A stretch of DNA of 32,261 bases from a virus: IMG/VR virus record IMGVR_UViG_3300029908_000104, positions 1-32,261 of that record. One strand, 5' to 3'. Shown piece after piece: positions 23,774 to 30,051 of this stretch. The translations under genes and the position numbers were made by a program. The notes under the pieces were generated by a model. That model was not told where the DNA came from, made no database searches, and saw only the letters and a list, made by a program, of their open reading frames with translations. How positions within the stretch are numbered: the first letter of the stretch is position 1; each line of letters opens with the position of its first letter.

Positions 23774-23800
23774 GGGTATTGGTTTGGGTTTGGGTTTGGG
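23774..23800 (+). repeat. GGGTTT hexamers, G-quadruplex motif
   Basis: GGG tracts at 23774-23776, 23786-23788, 23792-23794 and 23798-23800 form a telomere-like (GGGTTT) run on the plus strand. Four G3 tracts could fold as a quadruplex. It is on the template strand of the late block directly before the first start codon; the mRNA has the C/A-rich complement. Confidence 0.5.
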
Positions 23801-24345
23801 TTACTGACAGAGGGGAGAGTTCTCGCGCAAACCAGCGACTGGCGGGAGCTGGTAGGACTGCGAAGCAGCCCCTTTAGGGGCGAGCGGCGTGGGCACGCCC
23901 GAGTTCAAAGACGCAGAGACGCAGGGGGGAAGGGCACCGCCGCCGGGCGTAATGACTTCCCGACGGCGGCTATTCACATACGGAAATCTTGAGGAGGCAC
24001 CGCCGCCTGACCATGACGGCAGACGACGGTGCCGGTTGTTCCCCCCAGAACAGACGAGATGGAGCAACGCTCCAAAAGACGTGATCGCCACAACGGCGCG
24101 ATCCGGGCCATGGCCTAAATCCATGCCCATGATAAAAGGGGCTTTAGCGGGCGACTGATCGTCGCGCTTGTCTAAGATTTTTCCTTCCGAGGGGTGCATG
24201 CCAGCAAGGCTGGCACAAAGCATCAAAGGGCGTTAGCTGACCCCAAAAACCGCAAAAACTATAAGAGTTTTTTTGCCTCTAGGTGGCATCCGGTGGGGAA
24301 AGAATGAGTACTCGCGCCAAGACGCAAAGACGCTAAGGGGGCGGA
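23801..24345. other. Gene-poor region with hairpins and repeats
   Basis: No convincing gene is found. The region carries a series of hairpins: 23886-23899, 23939-23970 (GCCGCC/GGCGGC), 23996-24033 (GGCACCG/CGGTGCC, 10-bp stem with one mismatch), 24060-24074 (TGGAGC-AAC-GCTCCA), 24083-24103 (GATCGC/GCGATC), a palindrome GGCCATGGCC at 24106-24115, 24199-24215 (TGCCAGC-AAG-GCTGGCA) and 24254-24272 (AAAAACT/AGTTTTT). GACGCAGAGACGC-type repeats lie at 23909-23924 and 24316-24336. An open minus-strand frame at 23801-24223 crosses these hairpins; its short stretch MGMDLGHGPDRAVVAI could be a relic of a small phage protein. Confidence 0.5.
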
Positions 24346-24429
24346 CTATTTCCTTGAGATACCGATGGCAAAAACCGCAGCTACAAACAGAATCGAAACG
24401 AGGAATTCTGTAAAAGGATCAGGGGGCAT
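24346..24429 (-). CDS. 27-residue hydrophobic microprotein
   Basis: A small frame starts at ATG 24429, 3 nt after the TAA of the superinfection immunity gene (TAA-TCC-ATG), and ends at TAG 24346. It reads MPPDPFTEFLVSILFVAAV with an FAIGISRK end: a polar N-terminus, one hydrophobic helix of about 16 residues (about 9-24) and a basic end. This is the typical shape of a single-pass membrane microprotein with the basic end in the cytoplasm. Close coupling to the membrane immunity protein suggests it may act with it. No family is known to me, and no ribosome binding site of its own is visible; translation would depend on the upstream gene. Confidence 0.45.
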   Translation of the reverse strand: MPPDPFTEFLVSILFVAAVFAIGISRK

Positions 24430-24432
24430 GGA

Positions 24433-24924
24433 TTACTGAGTTCTCTTTGGGCTCACGATGGCAGCAATAATGCAGGCAATCCAAACAACAACAGTCCAAC
24501 CAAAAAGGAGATTCAAGAGCGCTATCCATCCCACCCATTCAGATTTTGAGGCCATCAGCGTGGGAAGGAAGTAGATGACTGCAAAAATCAGCAGCGGCCC
24601 AACTGGAGGAAGATCGGAAAGCATCGGCCACCCGCGATAGGTGCCGAAAAGGCCATAAAGAGTAACTGCGCCAGCAATTAGAAAAGCCCATAGAATGTGT
24701 TTCCAAAACTTTCCCCCGAAGGATTTATAACGGGGAGGGCGAAAGAAAACCGCCATCTCCTCGGAAGCAATCAGAGGCTTCCAGGACGGCCAGCCATCCG
24801 CGCAGTAAAGAGCGTCACGCGTGATCTGACCCGACTTCCATCGGGTTGCGATTTCCTCCATTGGCAGCGGCCCAATCTGCACGCCCTGGTCATGGACAAA
24901 GAAGGTCGCGGCAGGTGAGGTCAT
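24433..24924 (-). CDS. GYF_2 - superinfection immunity (Imm-like) membrane protein
   Basis: A 163-residue protein of two parts. Residues about 6-58 look like a GYF_2 domain: FFVHDQGVQIGPLPMEEIA, then a WKSGQITRDALYCADGWPSW segment. After a basic link comes a membrane helix (about 74-93), then the superinfection immunity pattern of T4 Imm-like proteins: LLIFAVIYFLPTLMASKS (about 111-128), and IALLNLLFGWTVVVWIACII (about 134-153). In T4, Imm stops DNA injection by related phages. Here it lies in the leftward operon behind the RHH regulator (ATGA overlap), so it is probably expressed in the lysogen. The GYF_2 part may bind a proline-rich partner. Confidence 0.8.
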   Translation of the reverse strand: MTSPAATFFVHDQGVQIGPLPMEEIATRWKSGQITRDALYCADGWPSWKPLIASEEMAVFFRPPRYKSFGGKFWKHILWAFLIAGAVTLYGLFGTYRGWPMLSDLPPVGPLLIFAVIYFLPTLMASKSEWVGWIALLNLLFGWTVVVWIACIIAAIVSPKRTQ

Positions 24925-25253
24925 TTCTTCTTACTTGGCTTTTTCCCCGCCTTGGCAGTGGATGCACCCCTCTGAGGCGTGGATGCAGAGGGTGAGTGAT
25001 ATATTGTCTGAATACCCTTAGCTCCTTTCCCTTTGATTTTCTGTGTCGCATTAATCAAGGGCCTCGCTCTGTCGGGTGCGTTAATCCATTCACCTGGAAT
25101 CTTGTGCCCCATGCCCTCAAGTTTCTCGGCTATTGCCTCTCGTAGATACTGACTGCGGCTCTTTCCTCCACGCATCGAGTCCATCAAGGCCAACATCTCG
25201 GCATCAAGGGCTGCTGCAATCAGGGTTTGTCCATCAGATCTTTTTCCGGGCAT
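24921..25253 (-). CDS. RHH regulator of the leftward immunity operon
   Basis: A 110-residue protein starting at ATG 25253. A longer frame runs upstream but overlaps the divergent RHH gene and lacks meaning. Residues 8-46 have the ribbon-helix-helix outline: strand TLIAAALDAEM, helix LALMDSMRGG, then KSRSQYLREAIAEKLEGM, as in CopG/Arc-type regulators. The rest is Lys/Gly/Ser/Pro-rich and ends KAGKKPSKKK, a basic tail that could add DNA contacts. It resembles the divergent RHH protein at 25332 (RS-Q/K-Y-L/I-R-x-A-x-x-E/R-KL). First gene of an operon with the Imm-like gene, it is the best candidate for the phage repressor, replacing the Mu c repressor. Confidence 0.75.
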   Translation of the reverse strand: MPGKRSDGQTLIAAALDAEMLALMDSMRGGKSRSQYLREAIAEKLEGMGHKIPGEWINAPDRARPLINATQKIKGKGAKGIQTIYHSPSASTPQRGASTAKAGKKPSKKK

Positions 25254-25331
25254 GGGTGTATAAAAGGTTTTTTTGCTCACCGCGTCAATTTCTTGTTGAC
25301 CGGTGTATAATTCAATTATATTCCATTCAAT
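25254..25331. promoter_or_regulatory. Divergent promoter-operator between two RHH genes
   Basis: Leftward: TTGACG (25288-25283), a 17-nt spacer, TTTTAT (25265-25260), which would start RNA about at the ATG 25253, i.e. leaderless. Rightward: TATAAT (25306-25311) with a weak -35, and a leader of about 13 nt without Shine-Dalgarno. GGTGTATAA occurs at 25255-25263 and 25302-25310, overlapping both -10 boxes. ATTCAAT occurs at 25310-25316 and 25325-25331, 15 bp apart. GTCAA and TTGAC (25285-25301 area) form an inverted repeat. These are candidate RHH operators. Confidence 0.6.
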
Positions 25332-25508
25332 ATGTCTGACAGCACAAAGCCAAAACAGCGCCAGAAGGCGGCTCTCGTCGCCGTGTGGATGCCCAAGAAA
25401 ATGAAGGAGACCTTGGATCAAGCCGTCGTGTCTATGGACAGCGATCGGTCGAAGTACATCCGCACAGCCGTCCGAGAGAAACTCGCTCGCGACCTCAGCG
25501 CCGCCTAA
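25332..25508 (+). CDS. Small RHH regulator, first early gene
   Basis: A 58-residue protein. After a basic N-terminus (MSDSTKPKQRQ) comes the RHH core: strand KAALVAVWMPKKM, helix KETLDQAVVSM, turn DSDRSKYIR, helix TAVREKLARDL. Its second helix closely matches that of the divergent RHH protein (SRSQYLREAIAEKL), so the two may be related or may bind similar sites. It takes the place of Mu ner at the start of the rightward early genes; it may shut down the leftward repressor operon, as Cro or Ner do. Found by reading the plus strand directly. The predicted leader is about 13 nt and lacks a Shine-Dalgarno sequence. Confidence 0.7.
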   Translation: MSDSTKPKQRQKAALVAVWMPKKMKETLDQAVVSMDSDRSKYIRTAVREKLARDLSAA

Positions 25509-25521
25509 CCCCTCTAAGAAC

Positions 25522-25854
25522 ATGGCCTCTCTAAAACACTTCCCAACGAAGATTCTGAACGAGCTCCATCCTCACATGCCAGTGAGAGTACTTCTACAGA
25601 ACTGCGAAGGCTCACCGTTCAATATGGCAAGTTTCCGTCATGGGAAAGATCGGGTGAGTTTCCTGACTATCAAGGGCAAAAAAAACGCTGACTGGATCAT
25701 GGCACTGATTGCCGAACATATCCGGCCCTGGAATCCCATTTCAGAGGAGGCCGCTATGAATCTTCGCCATCACCGCAAGGCAATCAAAGCACGGCGCACC
25801 TCGGCCCCTTCAGCTTTCAAGTCTCAGGTTTCAGCCCTTTCACCTGCCGCCTAA
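25522..25854 (+). CDS. Hypothetical early protein with repeat-coded tail
   Basis: A 110-residue basic protein, not recognised. The first 90 residues look folded (HMPVRVLLQNCEGSPF; SFLTIKGKKNADWIMALIAE) with mixed strands and helices. The last 17 residues (SAPSAFKSQVSALSPAA) are encoded by a heptamer repeat (25809-25843) of the CTGAAAG family in the translated orientation. So the end of the gene was probably shaped by insertion of a repeat. It lies 13 nt after the small RHH gene and is presumably transcribed with it. A nucleic-acid-binding role is possible given its Lys/Arg content, but there is no motif to support it. Confidence 0.6.
   Translation: MASLKHFPTKILNELHPHMPVRVLLQNCEGSPFNMASFRHGKDRVSFLTIKGKKNADWIMALIAEHIRPWNPISEEAAMNLRHHRKAIKARRTSAPSAFKSQVSALSPAA
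25809..25843 (+). repeat. Heptamer repeat, half copy
   Basis: TTCAGCTTTCAAGTCTCAGG and on, with units of seven bases similar to the arms of the inverted repeats, here within the 3' end of the 25522 gene, just upstream of the 25874 gene. Confidence 0.6.
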
Positions 25855-25873
25855 CCCAGATCCCGGAATCGCG

Positions 25874-26143
25874 ATGAACAAACCCACTCCAGCAGCACCG
25901 AAGCCCGCAGGCCTGCCTCCGCAACCTGAGTTTGATTTCAAACATCACCTTCCTGCGGACAAGGAGATCTTCTCGATTCCCTTCCTCATGCGCTTTTTCG
26001 GAACCGGCCCGCAGCACTGGATCAACCTGATCGAGTCAGGAGCGATCAAGGCAACGTCTCTCGAATCCCCCAATGCCTCCAAGACGATGTACCGCATCCC
26101 TCGCGCCGAGCTGATCCGCTTCCTCAATTCCCGCACTCAGTAA
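25874..26143 (+). CDS. Helix-turn-helix-like small protein
   Basis: An 89-residue protein. After a Pro/Ala-rich first 20 residues comes IFSIPFLMRFFGTGPQHWIN, a helix-turn pattern, then LIESGAIKATSLESPNAS and YRIPRAELIRFLNSR. Helix-turn-helix followed by ...-Y-RIPR-x-EL-I-x-FL is the pattern of excisionase/MerR-like winged helices, which read a DNA site and end in a helix with I-P-R. It probably binds DNA and regulates early genes or assists transposition. It lies in the rightward early block, 19 nt after the previous gene, and is followed by a C/A-rich spacer. Confidence 0.65.
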   Translation: MNKPTPAAPKPAGLPPQPEFDFKHHLPADKEIFSIPFLMRFFGTGPQHWINLIESGAIKATSLESPNASKTMYRIPRAELIRFLNSRTQ

Positions 26144-26173
26144 CCCACCCCGTAACCCGCAACCAACAACACC

Positions 26174-26500
26174 ATGACACAACAAGCAGAAGTCAGAAGT
26201 CAGGATTCAGAAGTTAGGAATCCCGAATCCGAAATCCTCCCTAATCGCGTCACTCCGCACTGCGACTGGTGCGCGTCTGGCGCTGGCTCCTGCGGCAAGT
26301 GCCCTCCCATGACCAATGCAGACCGCATGGCTCTGATCATCGAGATCCATGGCATCGCAGTGCAACAGAGGCGTGAGCTGACGGTTGCCGAGATGGATGC
26401 CATCGATCGGCTGCGCGATCAGATCCACAAGGAACAACTGGCCTGGATGAACGAACGCTCCCCGATCCCTGCAGGAGCAACCAACGCACTCGAAGCCTGA
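26174..26500 (+). CDS. Small protein with CxxC pairs and repeat-coded N-terminus
   Basis: A 108-residue protein. Residues 1-22 (QQAEVRSQDSEVRNPESEI) are encoded by heptamer-type repeats (CAGAAGT units, 26187-26219). Then two Cys pairs, CDWC and CGKC (about 30-43), suggest a small zinc-binding knuckle. A helix follows (NADRMALIIEIHGIAVQQRR; EMDAIDRLRDQIHKEQLAW). The function is not known. Its C/A-rich leader (CCGCAACCAACAACACC before ATG) is almost the same as that of the ATPase B and the 31499 gene. The N-terminal repeat may be an extension; an internal start is not obvious. Confidence 0.6.
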   Translation: MTQQAEVRSQDSEVRNPESEILPNRVTPHCDWCASGAGSCGKCPPMTNADRMALIIEIHGIAVQQRRELTVAEMDAIDRLRDQIHKEQLAWMNERSPIPAGATNALEA

Positions 26501-26509
26501 TTATGTCTT

Positions 26510-26926
26510 CTAGCTCAATACAGCATGAGTCACGAGGGCAAGCACGGCCAATATCAGGCATCCGCAGAAGCCTCCTTTGGCTGCTCGATACCGCGCGGGC
26601 AGATTGGCACCGACAGGTGAAATTCCAGTCGCGCCGGTCACACTGCGTGATTTTGCCTGTTCCAGCACACGTCTCGTCAGCTCGTGTGCAATCCATACTT
26701 CGCCGTGGAGTGAAAATGCTCCAAGCAGGATACCGAGTCCGAGTGCTACCCAGCCAATCCGCAGAGACCACAGAGACATGCCCACGCTGTGGTCTCCTGA
26801 GCGAAACGCAACCAATGCCGTCAGAGCAGCAGAGGCTATCACCAGCAGTTGGCGAAGCCATGCCTGCTTCTTCTCGTTGCGATCATTTGCCAGGTCACAG
26901 ATCTGACGAAATTCCTCCGTTGTCAT
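26510..26926 (-). CDS. Three-TM membrane protein opposite to the early block
   Basis: A 138-residue protein starting at ATG 26926, with GGAG about 6 nt upstream; an ATG at 26962 is possible but less likely. It opens MTTEEFRQICDLANDRNEKK, then a helix LRQLLVIASAALTALVAFRS (about 24-43), a second LRIGWVALGLGILLGAFSLH (about 55-74) and a third near the end (CLILAVLALVTHAVL). A small membrane protein read in the opposite direction within early genes is typical of phage extras such as exclusion or host-altering genes. No family is recognised. The plus-strand frame over the same region shows no sensible protein. Confidence 0.55.
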   Translation of the reverse strand: MTTEEFRQICDLANDRNEKKQAWLRQLLVIASAALTALVAFRSGDHSVGMSLWSLRIGWVALGLGILLGAFSLHGEVWIAHELTRRVLEQAKSRSVTGATGISPVGANLPARYRAAKGGFCGCLILAVLALVTHAVLS

Positions 26927-26967
26927 CCCCCGACTCCAACCCAGCTGCCTAACCCCCGTCAATATCT

Positions 26968-27810
26968 ATGAGCAAAAAATCCTCCACCACTTTGGCTGCG
27001 CCCGGCAGCCAGTCGCACAGCCACAACAGCAACGAGCCTACATCGGCACTCGAAATCGTCGCACCGGGCCAAGTTTCCAAAGTCACCGCCCGAAGCGGCC
27101 TCGGTCTCGACGCCATGAGTCTCGACGAACTCGGGGCGACCTTTGGCAGGCTTGATGCAGCACGCCTGCATTACGACAAAATCTCCGGCATCTGCGGATG
27201 TCTGCAAGGACTCGCCCTGATCGAAATCAAGAGCCGTCTCGGACACGGCAACTATGGCCCCTGGCTCAAGGAGCACTTCCCGAAAAGTCAGGATACGGCC
27301 AGCCGGTTCATGCGCATTGCCGAAGAGTTCCTGGAAGCCTCCGGAACGAAGGGCCGCAAAATTCCGCATAATGCGGAATTTGCCGAGGTTTCTCTTTTGG
27401 GAGAATTGATCGACAGCCTTTCTACCTTGAATAACGAGTCCATCGACATGGCTCATCCTGTCGTTCAGGCGGTCGCCAAATATGTAGGTGATCGCAGTTA
27501 TACACAACTCTGGCTTGATCTACCCGACCAGCGCGGCGGCTATCGCGGTACCAAGAAAAACGGGGCCCCACGCGCCGAGAAGCGCACCGATGCGGAGATC
27601 GCCCGTGATGAGTACGAGGAGCACGCCCCCGCCGTCTGCCGCCGCACTGCCGAGACGATGGTTGAGCTACTTCTCCTGGAAGGCCCCGGCAAGGAGCGAG
27701 CCTGGGACATCCTGGACGATGAGGAGCTGGATAAACTCAAGCTCCAAGCCCACGACCTCTATGAGGGCGCTCTAGCGAGTCAGAAACGCCGCAAGGCCCT
27801 GCGCAAGTAA
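26968..27810 (+). CDS. DUF3102-like early protein
   Basis: A 280-residue protein. After a Ser/Thr/Gln/His-rich, probably unstructured N-terminus (1-45), residues about 70-125 match DUF3102: GICGCLQGLALIEIKSRLGH, then NYGPWLKEHFPKSQDTASRF and MRIAEEF. This fold is found in phage and plasmid proteins with ParB-like or KilA-type neighbours and is probably DNA-binding. The C-terminal half is charged and helical (RTDAEIARDEYEEHAPAVCR; EELDKLKLQAHDLYEGAL) and ends in basic KRRKALRK. It lies just upstream of the transposase. It may help transposition or immunity control. No Shine-Dalgarno sequence. Confidence 0.7.
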   Translation: MSKKSSTTLAAPGSQSHSHNSNEPTSALEIVAPGQVSKVTARSGLGLDAMSLDELGATFGRLDAARLHYDKISGICGCLQGLALIEIKSRLGHGNYGPWLKEHFPKSQDTASRFMRIAEEFLEASGTKGRKIPHNAEFAEVSLLGELIDSLSTLNNESIDMAHPVVQAVAKYVGDRSYTQLWLDLPDQRGGYRGTKKNGAPRAEKRTDAEIARDEYEEHAPAVCRRTAETMVELLLLEGPGKERAWDILDDEELDKLKLQAHDLYEGALASQKRRKALRK

Positions 27811-27823
27811 CAACAATAGAAAA

Positions 27824-27910
27824 AGCTGAAAGCTGAAACTTGAAACCTGAATGAAAAACAGCCCCTTCACCGCAGCTCCTCAGCTTTCAGCTTTCACCCT
27901 TCAGCTTTCC
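27824..27910 (+). repeat. Heptamer inverted repeat, copy D
   Basis: GCTGAAAGCTGAAACTTGAA and on (27824-27850) faces CTCAGCTTTCAGCTTTCACC and on (27879-27910). Loop includes ATGAAAAACAGCCCC, close to the reverse complement of copy C. This copy is in the plus orientation, matching the rightward direction of the early genes, and lies directly before the transposase start. Confidence 0.75.
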
Positions 27911-27932
27911 TAGTCCTTCGCCTTTTCAACCC

Positions 27933-30020
27933 ATGAGCACTCTCGCCCTCCCTGCCTCTTCCTCAGTGACCCTCTATGATTTCCCGGCCCACGTGCAGGT
28001 CAAGGCCCTGGATCTCAAGCGGGAGTTTGAGGAGATCATCTCCTCCGGTTCCCCCGCACGCTCCCGCTTCCAGGCTCTCTCGGCCCGTCACGGCAAGTCG
28101 GTCGGTCGCCTCTATGCCCTGCTGAAATCCTGGCAGGAGGAGGGGGATCTGGCCCTGGTGGACAAGCGGGAGTTTTCCAGGTTCTGGGATCGTGGAGAGG
28201 ATGTCACTCTCCCCAGGGAGTTCCTGGAATGGGCAGGAGGTCAGATGCTCGGCAATCAGCGCAAGAGCAAGCCAGCCTATCGCCGCATCATCGAGCGATG
28301 GAGGGAGTGGAAGCAGACCGGCAATCCCCGGATCGCCATTCCCGGCTACGCGACACCCCCTCCCACCGGCAGCAGGAATCATCCCGACGGGTGGAGCTAT
28401 ACGAATCTGATGAAGCAGGCACAGCCTCCCAAGGCCGAGCAGGTGCTCGCTCGCGTGGGATCAGCTGCCGCCGCTGCCCATCTCCCCTTCCTCCCCGGCA
28501 CCCGCGAGGGGGTGCGCTGGCTGGAGTATGTCTTTTTTGACGATGTCTGGCATGACCGCAAGTGCAAGGTGCAAGGCTATCTCGATCCTGTCCGCATCCT
28601 GCAGCTCGGCTGCCTCGACTATGCAAGCGGCCTGTATCTGAAATTTGGCCTGCGTCCTGATCTCCCCCGCGACGACGGCACCCGCGCACGTTTGCAACGC
28701 CGCGACATGCTTCTCCTGGTCGCCTCGCTCCTGATGCAGCACGGCTATCCTCTCGATTACCCGATGCATCTTGTCCTGGAGCGCGGGACAGCGACTCTCT
28801 CAGCCGCTGAGGCGCAGATGCTCTATGATCTCTCAGGGGGACAGATCCGCGTCGGCTTCACCAGCATGGAGGGCCGCTTCGTCCTCGCCTGGATGGAAGG
28901 CTCCTCCGGCAATCCTCGTGGCAAGGGGCCGCTGGAGTCCTGGCACAACCTTTTCCACAACGAGCAGGGATCTCTCCCAGGACAGGTGGGCAAGGATCGC
29001 GATCATTCCCCCGCCGCCCTCTACGGCAGCGACCGGGAAGCCGTAGCCATCGCCAAGGCATCTCTCTTGCTTCCCAGGGAACTGCGCGATGAACTCGACG
29101 GCCCTTACCCATCGCTCGACGAGGCACTGATCCAGACGCACGAGGTAGTGGATAAGATCAATCGGCGACGGGATCACCAGATGGAGGGTTTCCGGCAGAT
29201 CAATCTCTGGCGCATCCGGGGCACTCAGGCCGACTTTCAGCATCCACGCGACTTGGTTCACCTGGACAAGGCCCTGGAACCGCACATCGAGTGGCTGCCC
29301 GTGATGGAGTCACCCTGGGAGCGTGGGCAACGGCTCTCAGCCCTCACCCGTGTGGCCTTCATTCCTCCCGGAGCACTCATCCGGTTCTATGAGGATAGTC
29401 ATTTCTCGCTCAAGGTAGAGCGCCGCCAGGCAAAGGTAGAGATCACCGAAAACAAGCGGAAAAAGACTTGGTACTTCGGCACCGACAATCCCGAGGAGAT
29501 GCTCCCGGAGGGCACCAAGATCACGCTCCACTTTGATCCGCAGCATCCTGAGTATGCGCTGGTCATCGGCCCTGACGGTCTCTTCGCCGGTCTCTGGACG
29601 CGCCAGATCGCCAGGCGTGACGATCCCGAGGCTGTGGCTCGCGGGATTCGACGCAATCAGGCTTACCTCAACCACACCGTTGCCAGCGTGCGCGGCAAGA
29701 GGGCCGAGTATCTCGCCGAGCAGGAACGACGCACCTCCAAAAATGTCGATGTGCTCGCCCGCGCTGATCTGATCCCGGAGAGCGCCTTTGACGACAATGC
29801 CTCCGGTCGCACCATCCGCAGCACGCCCGTTGCAGAGGGAATGCAGCGTGTTCTTGAGGCACACAAGAAGGCCACCGATGAGGAACGTGGCCGCGACCGG
29901 TATCTGCGCGATCTACGCGAACGAACAGCCAGTCAGCCGATGGCGACACCATCCCCCGAGGAGGACGGCGGTGACGAGTTCGAAGAGCACCGCACCTCCC
30001 TCGCCGATTTCATTCAGTAA
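27933..30020 (+). CDS. Mu A-like DDE transposase
   Basis: A 695-residue protein (Mu A has 663). The N-terminus has a DNA-binding part (SRFQALSARHGKSVGRLYAL). The catalytic core follows: LEYVFFDDVWHDRKCKVQGY (Asp 203/204), PMHLVLERGTATLSAAEAQM (about 277-296, acidic residue Glu 283) and GNPRGKGPLESWHNLFHNEQ (Glu 335). Spacing 79 and 52 residues is close to that of Mu A. A beta-barrel domain of the Mu C-terminal type (KVERRQAKVEITENKRKKTW; HPEYALVIGPDGLF) follows, then a basic coiled part. The second acid is Glu where Asp is expected, an unusual D-E-E set. It would insert phage DNA by replicative transposition. The leader has copy D and no Shine-Dalgarno sequence. Confidence 0.9.
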   Translation: MSTLALPASSSVTLYDFPAHVQVKALDLKREFEEIISSGSPARSRFQALSARHGKSVGRLYALLKSWQEEGDLALVDKREFSRFWDRGEDVTLPREFLEWAGGQMLGNQRKSKPAYRRIIERWREWKQTGNPRIAIPGYATPPPTGSRNHPDGWSYTNLMKQAQPPKAEQVLARVGSAAAAAHLPFLPGTREGVRWLEYVFFDDVWHDRKCKVQGYLDPVRILQLGCLDYASGLYLKFGLRPDLPRDDGTRARLQRRDMLLLVASLLMQHGYPLDYPMHLVLERGTATLSAAEAQMLYDLSGGQIRVGFTSMEGRFVLAWMEGSSGNPRGKGPLESWHNLFHNEQGSLPGQVGKDRDHSPAALYGSDREAVAIAKASLLLPRELRDELDGPYPSLDEALIQTHEVVDKINRRRDHQMEGFRQINLWRIRGTQADFQHPRDLVHLDKALEPHIEWLPVMESPWERGQRLSALTRVAFIPPGALIRFYEDSHFSLKVERRQAKVEITENKRKKTWYFGTDNPEEMLPEGTKITLHFDPQHPEYALVIGPDGLFAGLWTRQIARRDDPEAVARGIRRNQAYLNHTVASVRGKRAEYLAEQERRTSKNVDVLARADLIPESAFDDNASGRTIRSTPVAEGMQRVLEAHKKATDEERGRDRYLRDLRERTASQPMATPSPEEDGGDEFEEHRTSLADFIQ

Positions 30021-30051
30021 ACCCCCGTAACCCAAACCCCGAAACCAAACC

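Noticed and set aside
23801-24226. Minus-strand frame of about 141 codons before the late block
   Set aside because: It crosses several perfect hairpins and an interspersed repeat, starts without a ribosome site, and most of the peptide looks like repeat translation. Only MGMDLGHGPDRAVVAI looks protein-like, so it is noted but not called.
25254-25523. N-terminal extension of the leftward RHH gene
   Set aside because: The extension runs through the divergent promoter region and the opposite RHH gene. The ATG at 25253 begins a clean RHH protein.
26503-26952. Plus-strand frame opposite the three-TM gene
   Set aside because: The peptide lacks any pattern, while the minus strand gives three clear membrane helices and a Shine-Dalgarno sequence.
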